Below are positions 12,701 to 25,150 of a stretch of 64,000 nucleotides of DNA, piece by piece; positions within the stretch are counted from its first letter, which is position 1, and each line of letters begins with the position of its first letter. The notes beneath the pieces are model-generated. The model searched no databases and was not told the origin of the DNA. It was given only the letters and a program-made list of their open reading frames with translations. Both the position numbers and the translations under genes were made by a program. The DNA is from Mytilus galloprovincialis (taxonomy: Eukaryota; Mollusca; Bivalvia; Mytilida; Mytilidae), in the NCBI RefSeq assembly GCF_965363235.1, contig NC_134846.1, positions 76,482,724-76,546,723 on the forward strand. Direction: 5' to 3'.

Positions 12701-15700
12701 CAGTTCTTAACATAACTTATTTGTATAATCTTTTCTATTGGATACCTATGATGTTTAATCAATCTCTGACATTCTTAACATAACTTATTTGTATAATCTT
12801 TCCTATTGGATACCTATGATGTTTAATCAATCTCTGACATTCTTAACATTTACTTATTTGTATAATCTTTCCTATTGGATACCTATGATGTTTAATCAAT
12901 CTCTGACAGTTCTTAACATAACTTATTTGTATAATCTTTCCTATTGGATACCTATGATGTTTAATCAATCTCTGACATTCTTAACATAACTTATTTGTAT
13001 AATCTTTCCTATTGGATACCTATGATGTTTAATCAATCTCTGACATTCTTAACATAACTTATTTGTATAATCTTTCCTATTGGATACCTATGATGTTTAA
13101 TCAATCTCTGACATTCTTAACATAACTTATTTGTATAATCTTTTCTATTGGATATCTATGATGTTTAATCAATCTCTGACATTCTTAACATTTACTTATT
13201 TGTATAATCTTTCCTATTGGATACCTATGATGTTTAATCAATCTCTGACAGTTCTTAACATAACTTATTTGTATAATCTTTCCTATTGGATACCTATGAT
13301 GTTTAATCAATCTCTGACAGTTCTTAACATAACTTATTTGTATAATCTTTCCTATTGGATACTTATGATGTTTAATCAATCTCTGACAGTTCTTAACATA
13401 ACTTATTTGTATAATCTTTCCTATTGGATACCTATGATGTTTAATCAATCTCTGACATTCTTAACATAACTTATTTGTATAATCTTTCCTATTGGATACC
13501 TATGATGTTTAATCAATCTCTGACATTCTTAACATAACTTATTTGTATAATCTTTTCTATTGGATATCTATGATGTTTAATCAATCTCTGACAGTTCTTA
13601 TCATAACTTATTTGTATAATCTTTTCTATTGGATACCTATGATGTTTAATCAATCTCTGACAGTTCTTATCATAACTTATTTGTATAATCTTTCCTATTG
13701 GATACCTATGATGTTTAATCAATCTCTGACAGTTCTTAACATAACTTATTTGTATAATCTTTCCTATTGGATACCTATGATGTTTAATCAATCTCTGACA
13801 GTTCTTAACATAACTTATTTGTATAATCTTTCCTATTGGATACCTATGATGTTTAATCAATCTCTGACAGTTCTTAACATAACTTATTTGTATAATCTTT
13901 CCTATTGGATACCTATGATGTTTAATCAATCTCTGACATTCTTAACATAACTTATTTGTATAATCTTTCCTATTGGATACCTATGATGTTTAATCAATCT
14001 CTGACATTCTTAACATAACTTATTTGTATAATCTTTTCTATTGGATACCTATGATGTTTAATCAATCTCTGACAGTGCTTAACATAACTTATTTGTATAA
14101 TCTTTCCTATTGGATACCTATGATGTTTAATCAATCTCTGACAGTTCTTAACATAACTTATTTGTATAATCTTTCCTATTGGATATCTATGATGTTTAAT
14201 CAATCTCTGACAGTTCTTAACATTTACTTATTTGTATAATCTTTTCTATTGGATACCTATGATGTTTAATCAATCTCTGACATTCTTAACATAACTTATT
14301 TGTATAATCTTTCCTATTGGATACCTATGATGTTTAATCAATCTCTGACAGTGCTTAACATAACTTATTTGTATAATCTTTCCTATTGGATACCTATGAT
14401 GTTTAATCAATCTCTGACAGTTCTTAACATAACTTATTTGTATAATCTTTTCTATTGGATACTTATGATGTTTAATCAATCTCTGACAGTTCTTAACATA
14501 ACTTATTTGTATAATCTTTCCTATTGGATACCTATGATGTTTAATCAATCTCTGACATTCTTAACATAACTTATTTGTATAATCTTTCCTATTGGATACC
14601 TATGATGTTTAATCAATCTCTGACATTCTTAACATAACTTATTTGTATAATCTTTCCTATTGGATACCTATGATGTTTAATCAATCTCTGACAGTTCTTA
14701 ACATAACTTATTTGTATAATCTTTCCTATTGGATACCTATGATGTTTAATCAATCTCTGACATTCTTAACATAACTTATTTGTATAATCTTTCCTATTGG
14801 ATACCTATGATGTTTAATCAATCTCTGACAGTTCTTAACATAACTTATTTGTATAATCTTTTCTATTGGATACCTATGATGTTTAATCAATCTCTGACAT
14901 TCTTAACATAACTTATTTGTATAATCTTTCCTATTGGATACCTATGATGTTTAATCAATCTCTGACATTTTTAACATAACTTATTTGTATAATCTTTCCT
15001 ATTGGATACCCATGATGTTTAATCAATCTCTGACAGTTCTTAACATAACTTATTTGTATAATCTTTCCTATTGGATACCCATGATGTTTAATCAATCTCT
15101 GACATTCTTAACATAACTTATTTGTATAATCTTTTCTATTGGATACCTAATATGTTTAATCAATCTCTGACATTCTTAACATAACTTATTTGTATAATCT
15201 TTCCTATTGGATACCTATGATGTTTAATCAATCTCTGACATTCTTAACATTTACTTATTTGTATAATCTTTCCTATTGGATACCTATGATGTTTAATCAA
15301 TCTCTGACAGTTCTTAACATAACTTATTTGTATAATCTTTCCTATTGGATACCTATGATGTTTAATCAATCTCTGACATTCTTAACATAACTTATTTGTA
15401 TAATCTTTCCTATTGGATACGTATGATGTTTAATCAATCTCTGACATTCTTAACATAACTTATTTGTATAATCTTTCCTATTGGATACCTATGATGTTTA
15501 ATCAATCTCTGACATTCTTAACATAACTTATTTGTATAATCTTTTCTATTGGATATCTATGATGTTTAATCAATCTCTGACAGTTCTTAACATAACTTAT
15601 TTGTATAATCTTTCCTATTGGATACCTATGATGTTTAATCAATCTCTGACATTCTTAACATAACTTATTTGTATAATCTTTCCTATTGGATACCTATGAT

Positions 15701-18700
15701 GTTTAATCAATCTCTGACATTCTTAACATAACTTATTTGTATAATCTTTCCTATTGGATACCTATGATGTTTAATCAATCTCTGACATTCTTAACATAAC
15801 TTATTTGTATAATCTTTCCTATTGGATACCTATGATGTTTAATCAATCTCTGACAGTTCTTAACATAACTTATTTGTATAATCTTTCCTATTGGATACCT
15901 ATGATGTTTAATCAATCTCTGACAGTTCTTAACATAACTTATTTGTATAATCTTTCCTATTGGATACCTATGATGTTTAATCAATCTCTGACAGTTCTTA
16001 ACATAACTTATTTGTATAATCTTTCCTATTGGATACCTATGATGTTTAATCAATCTCTGACAGTTCTTAACATAACTTATTTGTATAATCTTTCCTATTG
16101 GATACCTATGATGTTTAATCAATCTCTGACAGTTCTTAACATAACTTATTTGTATAATCTTTCCTATTGGATACCTATGATGTTTAATCAATCTCTGACA
16201 TTCTTAACATAACTTATTTGTATAATCTTTCCTATTGGATACCTATGATGTTTAATCAATCTCTGACAGTTCTTAACATAACTTATTTGTATAATCTTTT
16301 CTATTGGATACCTATGATGTTTAATCAATCTCTGACATTCTTAACATAACTTATTTGTATAATCTTTCCTATTGGATACCTATGATGTTTAATCAATCTC
16401 TGACATTTTTAACATAACTTATTTGTATAATCTTTCCTATTGGATACCCATGATGTTTAATCAATCTCTGACAGTTCTTAACATAACTTATTTGTATAAT
16501 CTTTCCTATTGGATACCTATGATGTTTAATCAATCTCTGACATTCTTAACATAACTTATTTGTATAATCTTTTCTATTGGATACCTAATATGTTTAATCA
16601 ATCTCTGACATTCTTAACATAACTTATTTGTATAATCTTTCCTATTGGATACCTATGATGTTTAATCAATCTCTGACATTCTTAACATTTACTTATTTGT
16701 ATAATCTTTCCTATTGGATACCTATGATGTTTAATCAATCTCTGACAGTTCTTAACATAACTTATTTGTATAATCTTTCCTATTGGATACCTATGATGTT
16801 TAATCAATCTCTGACATTCTTAACATAACTTATTTGTATAATCTTTCCTATTGGATACGTATGATGTTTAATCAATCTCTGACATTCTTAACATAACTTA
16901 TTTGTATAATCTTTCCTATTGGATACCTATGATGTTTAATCAATCTCTGACATTCTTAACATAACTTATTTGTATAATCTTTTCTATTGGATATCTATGA
17001 TGTTTAATCAATCTCTGACAGTTCTTAACATAACTTATTTGTATAATCTTTCCTATTGGATACCTATGATGTTTAATCAATCTCTGACATTCTTAACATA
17101 ACTTATTTGTATAATCTTTCCTATTGGATACGTATGATGTTTAATCAATCTCTGACATTCTTAACATAACTTATTTGTATAATCTTTCCTATTGGATACC
17201 TATGATGTTTAATCAATCTCTGACATTCTTAACATAACTTATTTGTATAATCTTTCCTATTGGATACCTATGATGTTTAATCAATCTCTGACAGTTCTTA
17301 ACATAACTTATTTGTATAATCTTTCCTATTGGATACCTATGATGTTTAATCAATCTCTGACAGTTCTTAACATAACTTATTTGTATAATCTTTCCTATTG
17401 GATACCTATGATGTTTAATCAATCTCTGACAGTTCTTAACATAACTTATTTGTATAATCTTTCCTATTGGATACCTATGATGTTTAATCAATCTCTGACA
17501 GTTCTTAACATAACTTATTTGTATAATCTTTCCTATTGGATACCTATGATGTTTAATCAATCTCTGACAGTTCTTAACATAACTTATTTGTATAATCTTT
17601 CCTATTGGATACCTATGATGTTTAATCAATCTCTGACAGTTCTTAACATAACTTATTTGTATAATCTTTCCTATTGGATACCCATGATGTTTAATCAATC
17701 TCTGACATTCTTAACATAACTTATTTGTATAATCTTTCCTATTGGATACCTATGATGTTTAATCATCTCTGACAGTTCTTAACATAACTTATTTGTATAA
17801 TCTTTCCTATTGGATACCTATGATGTTTAATCAATCTCTGACAGTTCTTAACATAACTTATTTGTATAATCTTTCCTATTGGATACCCATGATGTTTAAT
17901 CAATCTCTGACATTCTTAACATAACTTATTTGTATAATCTTTCCTATTGGATACCTATGATGTTTAATCAATCTCTGACATTCTTAACATAACTTATTTG
18001 TATAATCTTTCCTATTGGATACTTATGATGTTTAATCAATCTCTGACAGTTCTTAACATAACTTATTTGTATAATCTTTCCTATTGGATACCTATGATGT
18101 TTAATCAATCTCTGACATTTTTAACATAACTTATTTGTATAATCTTTCCTATTGGATACCTATGATGTTTAATCAATCTCTGACATTCTTAACATAACTT
18201 ATTTGTATAATCTTTTCTATTGGATATCTATGATGTTTAATCAATCTCTGACATTCTTAACATAACTTATTTGTATAATCTTTTCTATTGGATACCTATG
18301 ATGTTTAATCAATCTCTGACATTCTTAACATAACTTATTTGTATAATCTTTCCTATTGGATACCTATGATGTTTAATCAATCTCTGACATTCTTAACATA
18401 ACTTATTTGTATAATCTTTCCTATTGGATACCTATGATGTTTAATCAATCTCTGACATTCTTAACATTTACTTATTTGTATAATCTTTCCTATTGGATAC
18501 TTATGATGTTTAATCAATCTCTGACAGTTCTTAACATTTACTTATTTGTATAATCTTTCCTATTGGATATCTATGATGTTTAATCAATCTCTGACAGTTC
18601 TTAACATAACTTATTTGTATAATCTTTCCTATTGGATACCTATGATGTTTAATCAATCTCTGACAGTTCTTAACATAACTTATTTGTATAATCTTTCCTA

Positions 18701-21700
18701 TTGGATACCCATGATGTTTAATCAATCTCTGACATTCTTAACATAACTTATTTGTATAATCTTTCCTATTGGATACCTATGATGTTTAATCAATCTCTGA
18801 CATTCTTAACATAACTTATTTGTATAATCTTTCCTATTGGATACTTATGATGTTTAATCAATCTCTGCCAGTTCTTAACATAACTTATTTGTATAATCTT
18901 TCCTATTGGATACCTATGATGTTTAATCAATCTCTGACAGTTCTTAACATTTACTTATTTGTATAATCTTTCCTATTGGATACTTATGATGTTTAATCAA
19001 TCTCTGACAGTTCTTAACATTTACTTATTTGTATAATCTTTTCTATTGGATACCTATGATGTTTAATCAATCTCTGACATTCTTAACATAACTTATTTGT
19101 ATAATCTTTCCTATTGGATACCTATGATGTTTAATCAATCTCTGACAGTTCTTAACATTTACTTATTTGTATAATCTTTCCTATTGGATACCTATGATGT
19201 TTAATCAATCTCTGACAGTTCTTAACATAACTTATTTGTATAATCTTTCCTATTGGATACTTATGATGTTTAATCAATCTCTGACAGTTCTTAACATAAC
19301 TTATTTGTATAATCTTTCCTATTGGATACCTATGATGTTTAATCAATCTCTGACAGTTCTTAACATTTACTTATTTGTATAATCTTTCCTATTGGATACC
19401 TATGATGTTTAATCAATCTCTGACATTCTTAACATAACTTATTTGTATAATCTTTCCTATTGGATATCTATGATGTTTAATCAATCTCTGACAGTTCTTA
19501 ACATAACTTATTTGTATAATCTTTCCTATTGGATACCTATGATGTTTAATCAATCTCTGACATTCTTAACATAACTTATTTGTATAATCTTTCCTATTGG
19601 ATACCTATGATGTTTAATCAATCTCTGACAGTTCTTAACATAACTTATTTGTATAATCTTTCCTATTGGATACCTATGATGTTTAATCAATCTCTGACAG
19701 TTCTTAACATAACTTATTTGTATAATCTTTCCTATTGGATATCTATGATGTTTAATCAATCTCTGACATTCTTAACATAACTTATTTGTATAATCTTTCC
19801 TATTGGATACCTATGATGTTTAATCAATCTCTGACAGTTCTTAACATAACTTATTTGTATAATCTTTTCTATTGGATATCTATGATGTTTAATCAATCTC
19901 TGACATTCTTAACATAACTTATTTGTATAATCTTTTCTATTGGATACCTATGATGTTTAATCAATCTCTGACATTCTTAACATAACTTATTTGTATAATC
20001 TTTCCTATTGGATACCTATGATGTTTAATCAATCTCTGACATTCTTAACATAACTTATTTGTATAATCTTTCCTATTGGATACCTATGATGTTTAATCAA
20101 TCTCTGACATTCTTAACATAACTTATTTGTATAATCTTTCCTATTGGATACCTATGATGTTTAATCAATCTCTGACATTCTTAACATAACTTATTTGTAT
20201 AATCTTTCCTATTGGATACCTATGATGTTTAATCAATCTCTGACAGTTCTTAACATAACTTATTTGTATAATCTTTCCTATTGGATACCTATGATGTTTA
20301 ATCAATCTCTGACAGTTCTTAACATAACTTATTTGTATAATCTTTCCTATTGGATACCCATGATGTTTAATCAATCTCTGACAGTTCTTAACATAACTTA
20401 TTTGTATAATCTTTTCTATTGGATACTTATGATGTTTAATCAATCTCTGACAGTTCTTATCTTTTAGTTGATTGCTCATGTTCAACAAACTTATTCACAT
20501 GTTGCTATATCAAATGCAAATCAATCTATCTAACACTGATGTGCATTAGCACAAAATGGGAAATAATCTTTTCTTGAACAAGTTGTTTTTTACAAAGGAG
20601 TTCACCAGACGCCTCTATTACAGAACCTACAGCTTGTATTTATTGATAATTTGTATTTGTCCTGAATATGCATGAAATATTTGCCACTGGACATTTAGCA
20701 ACCAACAATCAATCAACCAGCAAAGGAGTTCACATTATTTGTTGTATCACAAAATCCTTTAAGAATATGATGATATTTGTTTAAATAGAACACATTTCCA
20801 AATACAAATGTACCTACTTGGTAAACAATAAAAGTCAATATATCTCCTTCTTTATCTTCAAACTCTAACTGGAACAGCTCATTTTTTTCATCTGTAAGAA
20901 AAGTGCATTATAATGTGTTATGAGAATACAGTGTATAAATGGAGGAAATAATGTTGAAGTATTCATTTTGAAGCAATAATGTTTCCTTGGTTACATTTAC
21001 ACTTATTTACAGACAAAGCAGTAATAAAACAGAAAACCAGATGCTCCACAGGCCACAGGGTGCAGCTTTATACGACCGCAGAGGACGAACCCGAAACGGT
21101 TGGAGCAAGTATGGACACAACATTCAAGCTAGATACAGCTCTGAATTTGGATTGTGATTAAATAGTTGACACAGCATAGGTTTCTGACACAGAATGAATG
21201 TGGTCTAATGAACTTGCTTTTGAGCAATTAACTATGCTGTTGAATATTAATCCTCTCCAAAAAAAATATTTGAAGAAATTTTCTTTTTAATTTCTGAAAT
21301 CTAAAATGAGAAAAATTGAAACACCCCCCCCCCCCCCCATTTTTTTCCACCTCCCCCTTTCCCTTCTTTCAAAAATGATCTCAATTCAAATACTAATATA
21401 GTTTGCAATAATAACTACTCATTTAAATACATCATAAAGTATTAAAATATAAAATGTCATACAGTCATGGTTAAAATTAATATTAATAAATAGTAACTTC
21501 TAAAAAAATAAATGGGGAATGTGTCCAAAGGGACACAGACGATGCCCCTGCTAGCATATAACGTTATAAAGGGACATAACTTTAGAACTGTAAAAGTGAA
21601 GCTGCCAAAAAATTGAACTTAAACTGAGTTTAGAGGTAATAAGCATTATACATTGCTGTTATACATCGTACAAATTTGGTCAATACACATCCATACCCCT

Positions 21701-23724
21701 ATAGGCAAGTCAAGAGATGTTCTGAAAAGAGTAAATATTACCGTTTTGCACCTGGCCTCTTTCCATATCAAAATCAGTTAAAATAAAACATCCGAAATTT
21801 AATTTCAGTTCTTTTCTTTCATTTCCACCCCAGAAAAACTAAGAAATGTACATGATGTATGAGAAAGGGAAAGAAAAAAGATAAAGAAAAAATATACTAT
21901 AATTAAAGCGAACTATATTCATGGACAACGAAAAGCGGAATCATTAATTGTGGTCTTGGGCCTGCTACATGAAAAAAGCATTTATTTCTTTTTTTAATTG
22001 ATATATTGTGCCAACACCATCCTCTGTTGTAAATTATGAATTGACTCCTTGATTAACTGTTATGTTGAGTGTGTTAAAACAACATCACACTTTATCTGAA
22101 ATAGAGACCCACTTGGTAATTGAAATATATGAACAAAAATATTGCAAAGGCAGCCACCTATAATTTACAATCAAAAAACTTAACCACAAATATTTTCCCA
22201 TTTTTAAGCTGCGAAAGTATGATCTCATTGTTGCTATTACAAACCTTTCTTTTGTCTTGTAGGTGGTACATACACATCAATATTAGGTTTCTTTGGTCTT
22301 TGGTTTAATTTTGGTTTTTCTTGTTTCTTTGACCTTACTTCTTTATCATAATTATCCCTATTGGTGGAAAATATAAATGTTTTATTCTTTAATACATAGA
22401 GAAAGCATGATTTTCATTGAACAATGCAGATTTATCATTATATTTTGTTTTAATGCATCTCCTTAAAAAAATGAATTATTTACAAGTTTATGTACTTAAT
22501 AATATAAATGTAATTTCATGGTACATTGTAAGTATATTTAACCAAATTCATATAAAATGGTAATTTTTGAAATCTCAAGAAGAGATTTTATATGAATTTA
22601 TAGGGTTAAATATACTTATCACAATCCACCATCACCCCTGGAATAAATTCAGTTTTTTGTTCACTTAATTGAAATTATTCAATTAAATGACAAATTAAAA
22701 CTAAAGCTAGTGTATGTTACACAGGTGAACTATGACGTAGGTGAGTACATCTCATGGATGTAATTTTGAATCACCTAGTTAATTGCGATGAGAGCATGTT
22801 GTGAAAGCAAACTGCGTTCCATAGATTTTTTTATGTAGCGACGTCACACCTCATCTTACAATTGTGTATTACGTATGTGGACTTGACCTTCTTTTCGAGC
22901 TAAGTTTTGTTTACATTTGAACCAAGGGGGTGAAGTTGAGGTTGTTTTGGGAATAAGGAAAAGTAGGCTAAAATCAGAAAATATTATTTTTACTGTTGTA
23001 AAATGTCTGAAAACTTGAAATGTTGAAATCAATCCTTGCTTGAAGCGAGTTTTTATTCGGTCTTTGAAATACCGACAAATAGAAAACATGTGCGATTTCG
23101 CAAACTACCTATATTTAAACCAAGTGCATTGCTATCGAGAACTGATTACTATTGAGAACAGATGACTACACGATATCCTAACAATAGTTGAAAATGAGCG
23201 TTTGACACCTAACGCCGTAAAAAAATCAGACGATATCGATATCACTAACGACCAATAAATGAAAAGAATGAAAAAAAGCGTGTTAAGTGTAGCTGCGGAA
23301 CCGTAGCTCTTAGGTCCTTGTGTTATTTTTTTACTATTTGCGGACCGCAAATAGTAAAAAAATAACACAAGGACCTAAGAGCTACGGTTCCGCAGCTATG
23401 TTAAGTGGTGAAAAGCGAGTACACACCATGTGACAAAATCTGTGTATGTAAACTGCTGAAAAATCTTGTATTACACACGAATATCATGTCACTTGACAAC
23501 TATGCCTGACGGTAAAGGGCATTCTCATCTTCAGTAAGGTTTCGAAGACGTCATAATTATTAGCAATTTGGAGTAGTTCAGTTTCTTTTAATAAAAATTA
23601 AAATGAAAAAGTTTTTTACAAAGATATGTTTGGTTTTTTTTGCTGGTTACCTGTCCACTTGATTTCGTATTATACTTTTCATGAAACCATGACCCATATC
23701 AATTTTAGTTTTATTGTTTGCCAT
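3599..23724 (-). CDS. C2orf68: UPF0561 family protein (C2orf68 homologue), whole gene
   Basis: Four coding exons on the minus strand (23724-23651, 22357-22245, 20891-20818, 3724-3599) join to 387 nt, 128 aa. Intron phases are 2, 1 and 0 and all agree. The protein has a short N-terminus with GHGF and an Arg-Asn-Gln segment, then an acidic DNYDKEV, a Lys/Pro-rich stretch ending PNIDVYVPPTR, a segment ending DILTFIVYQ, and an amphipathic C-terminal helix (ALEERIKQEM). These match, in order, features I recall from human C2orf68 (about 166 aa): DDYDKKV, PDLQVYLPRHR, SVIVYQ, LKLRIQEEI. The family's function is unknown to me. The gene is head to head with USP39 and probably shares its promoter. Introns are 1293, 1353 and 17093 bp; the last is swollen by a minisatellite. 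Confidence 0.85.
3797..4135 (-). pseudogene. Penelope-like element relic (C-terminus plus 3' motif)
   Basis: A minus-strand frame at 4135-3944 ends with a segment of the type LKVTAIERVFGTETYRKTKE followed by FSIKKLKTLEPEGLN. This resembles the last part of the GIY-YIG endonuclease of Penelope-like retroelements as I remember it. About 110 bp downstream the minus strand carries AAGACC-GTAA-TGGCC-GAAACG, a decayed relative of the hammerhead-like motif at 2073 and 2866. A TA microsatellite interrupts the coding part. It is truncated and lacks the reverse transcriptase. Confidence 0.55.
4170..4450 (-). repeat. tRNA-derived SINE
   Basis: On the minus strand an A-box (TGGTCTAGCGGG) lies near 4344-4333 and a B-box (GGTTTGAATCC) near 4274-4264, about 60 nt apart. 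The tail towards 4190 has the phrase ACAGATCTAACATTG. The spacing is longer than in most tRNAs, which favours a SINE. I recall similar SINEs in mussels. Confidence 0.65.
4466..4536 (-). repeat. Second copy of the SINE tail
   Basis: About 60 bases repeat the tail of the neighbouring SINE (4183-4242) in the same orientation with two or three differences. The direct repeats are about 280 bp apart. This could be a tandem insertion or a truncated second SINE. Confidence 0.6.
4764..6037 (+). repeat. Repeat family D, near full-length
   Basis: It starts with the hairpin GGCTCTAAAGAGCC followed by GCTCACCT and ends with GGCCAGGTGAGC. The body is a duplicated block of about 0.5 kb that includes the phrase GGGCAATAACTCC. 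A GAC microsatellite precedes the 3' end. A shorter reversed copy lies at 43896-44540 in USP39. The 94-codon frame inside is not coding. Bases 6038-6527 hold nothing recognisable. Confidence 0.75.
6528..7170 (+). repeat. Repeat family E with three internal units
   Basis: It starts AACAAGAATGTGTCC and ends GGTGGGGCATAAAAA. In between are three imperfect units of about 165 bp carrying TCAAGTTGATTGGACTTC, then a GGAC/CGGA microsatellite at 7072-7113. Reversed or degenerate copies lie at 50165-50460, 57175-57468 and 59752-60028. It is one of the commonest bivalve repeats that I recall. Confidence 0.75.
7294..20460. repeat. 13.2-kb minisatellite array, about 190 units of 68/69 bp
   Basis: The unit is 69 bp where it ends GACAGTTCTTAACATA and 68 bp where it ends GACATTCTTAACATA; the two versions are mixed along the array. 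Other recurring variants are CCCATG, CTTATG, ATCTATG, TTTTCTATTGG, and ACATTTAC replacing ACATAAC. The 69-bp version is 23 codons long and happens to be open on both strands, so runs of 69-bp units create long frames that the next 68-bp unit breaks. A higher-order duplication with a shift of 1438 bp (21 units) is clear around 14.8-17.7 kb. The whole array lies in the last intron of the C2orf68-like gene. Confidence 0.95.
20818..20891 (-). CDS. C2orf68: C2orf68-like exon 3
   Basis: After the split Asp, 24 codons run from EKNELFQLEFED to DILTFIVYQ. The acceptor is TTCTTACAG and the donor is CAA|GTAGGT. The 17.1-kb intron that follows contains the 68/69-bp array, which ends only 357 bp from this exon. 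Confidence 0.85.
20979..21345 (-). repeat. Repeat family A, reversed partial copy
   Basis: From about 21037 this is the reverse complement of the end of family A, including TATACGACCGCA and the phrase CTATGCTGTGTCAACTA read on the minus strand. It ends in a C-rich tract at 21326-21339 that matches the G-run at 39003-39013. It lies in intron 2 of the C2orf68-like gene and explains the 60-codon plus-strand frame there. Bases 21508-21700 resemble yet another dispersed repeat (GGGAATGTGTCC start). Confidence 0.75.
22245..22357 (-). CDS. C2orf68: C2orf68-like exon 2
   Basis: One base completes the split Arg, then 37 codons give DNYDKEVRSKKQ and onward to PNIDVYVPPTRQKK, leaving one base. This basic, Pro-rich segment is the best match to the human family member. 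The acceptor is CAATAG; the donor GTTTGT is weak but keeps the phase. Confidence 0.85.
22529..22618. repeat. Small palindromic MITE-like repeat
   Basis: Arms at 22529-22556 and 22590-22618 pair as GTAAGTATATTTAACC against GGTTAAATATACTTA, with further pairing inside. It is about 90 bp with no coding capacity and lies in intron 1 of the C2orf68-like gene. Confidence 0.6.
23290..23398. mobile_element. 109-bp perfect palindrome with 9-bp target duplication
   Basis: Two 54-bp arms are exact reverse complements around a single central A at 23344. The 9-mer TGTTAAGTG stands directly on both sides (23281-23289 and 23399-23407). A 9-bp duplication with long terminal repeats is typical of Mutator-like elements; that assignment is inference. 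It lies in intron 1 of the C2orf68-like gene, 250 bp from exon 1. Confidence 0.75.
23651..23724 (-). CDS. C2orf68: C2orf68-like exon 1 (start)
   Basis: ATG at 23724-23722 opens 24 codons plus two bases. The residues run MANNKTKIDMGHGFMK and onward to NQVD, with an Arg split across the intron. GHGF and the Asn-Gln segment parallel SHGF and RNQ of the human protein. The donor on the minus strand is AG|GTAACC. A second Met (residue 10), just before GHGF, could also serve as the start. Confidence 0.8.
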
Positions 23725-24092
23725 TCTCAGATGTCTAAGAGGTGTATAAGACCCAACAAATATCCAAAGAAGGAAATTTCTTTCCAACCGGCACTTCCTG
23801 TGTACTACGTACCATTTTATGAGTACTGCGGTGTATAATTTTAAAGTTCTTGTCGGAGAAGCTATGTTTGCACGTTGAATATATTTTGTTCCACTTTTTT
23901 CTTTTTTTACAAATTTAACTGTTATTTGTATTTGATGTTTTCTTTACAATAAGTAAACAGTTAACCATATTTAGTCATTTTGACACTTTATCGCTAATAC
24001 AAGGCAAAATCCGGTTCATATATTCCGGAATTGGTTTACTAATTATCAGAATTATACAAATGCAATGACGTACTTCACATCCACATATCGGC
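23725..24092. promoter_or_regulatory. Shared head-to-head promoter of C2orf68-like and USP39
   Basis: Only 368 bp separate the two start codons, so both 5' UTRs and the promoter must fit here. No clear TATA box is seen at a fitting distance. Candidate sites are CCGGAA (24024-24029, ETS type), ATTGG (24029-24033, inverted CCAAT) and TGACGTA (24066-24072, CRE-like). An in-frame TGA at 24066-24068 bounds the USP39 frame. The transcription starts are not known. Confidence 0.6.
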
Positions 24093-24699
24093 ATGGCGGC
24101 GAACGAACTGAGCACGAAATTAAAAAGTTCATCAAGAGCAATATTAAAGCGTACTCATGTACCAGAAACTGTCCAAGAAGACGATGACAACCCCATGAAA
24201 TCAATTCTTAAAAAAAATAAAAAGCCAAAACTCGATTCATCTGTCGAAGAGCATTCAAAGGCACAACAAGAGCCTACACACAAATCGGGATCTCGTATTG
24301 CCAGCCAGGTGACAGTTGTCACTGACCAGAAACTAACAGACTCGTCATCTAAGGTTGAAAAATCTCCTAGTCAACCAAAAAACAAGCCAATTTCAGACAA
24401 TAGACAGTCTGATGTAAACCAACCTAAAAGAAACGAAGACCCTTCGGATGTTGCTAAAAGTGGAATAAGTTCAGATAAAGCTGTAGGCAGTGAAAAATCA
24501 AGAAAAGAAGTAAAGAAAGAGATAACTGCTACTGAAAAATCTGGAAAATCTGACAAAAAGAGTGAAAAGAAGGAGAAAGAGAAAGTGAAAAAAGGAAAGT
24601 GTACAGAATCCAAATCATCAGCAGATAAAAAGCAGTCGCCAATAAAAAGTACAAGTAAAAAGACAACAGTGAAGATTGAAGAAGAAGATGAGGAAATAG
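24093..24699 (+). CDS. USP39: USP39 exon 1 (start, disordered N-terminus)
   Basis: ATG at 24093 follows an in-frame stop at 24066. The 202 codons are rich in Lys, Ser and Glu, with several basic KKNKKPK-like patches that could be nuclear localisation signals. No domain is visible. The donor ATAG|GTATAT at 24699 leaves phase 1; TTG|GTAAAA at 24723 also gives phase 1 and would add eight residues. The uninterrupted frame stops at 24732, so an unspliced short product is an alternative reading. The link to exon 2 rests on phase and position, not homology. Confidence 0.65.
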
Positions 24700-25117
24700 G
24701 TATATCAAAAAGGTCTTTTATTGGTAAAACTTAAAAATGATATACATATATGGTAAGGCCGAGAAAAAAAAGATCGATGTTTCCGGTAACCCGACCGACC
24801 CTGTTTTTTAGCCCCGACCCTAACTTTTTTATTGCATCTTCAAAAAAAAAAAAAAAATTGTATCAACCGACCCCGTTTTTGACACAGGCTTCTGATAGAT
24901 GACATAATATTTTTTTCTCTCTTGCTTCTACTTGCATAGAAAGCCAGTAAAACATTTTATTAATGTCAAAAGGTATTCCAAATAGGTTAAAATCCAAGAA
25001 ATTTGCACAGCAGGTGCTTCAAAAACATTGCAAATGGCACACTTCCGGTTTTTGAAACTAATTACGGATCTGGACTTGGAAAAACCATGATAATTTTCCG
25101 GATTTCATTTACGATGT

Positions 25118-25150
<33 letters not shown>

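Noticed and set aside
7544..20488. Long open frames on both strands in the satellite (repeat peptides of 23 residues)
   Set aside because: They arise because 69 is divisible by three. They are open on both strands at once and are broken at every 68-bp unit. No promoter or splice context supports translation.
22700..22800. Alternative first exon for the C2orf68-like gene (minus-strand SSQLTR before a GTGATT donor)
   Set aside because: The exon at 23651-23724 fits the human N-terminus far better and has a better donor.
23626..23838. 70-codon plus-strand frame near the promoter
   Set aside because: It overlaps exon 1 of the C2orf68-like gene on the other strand, which has homology and splice support.
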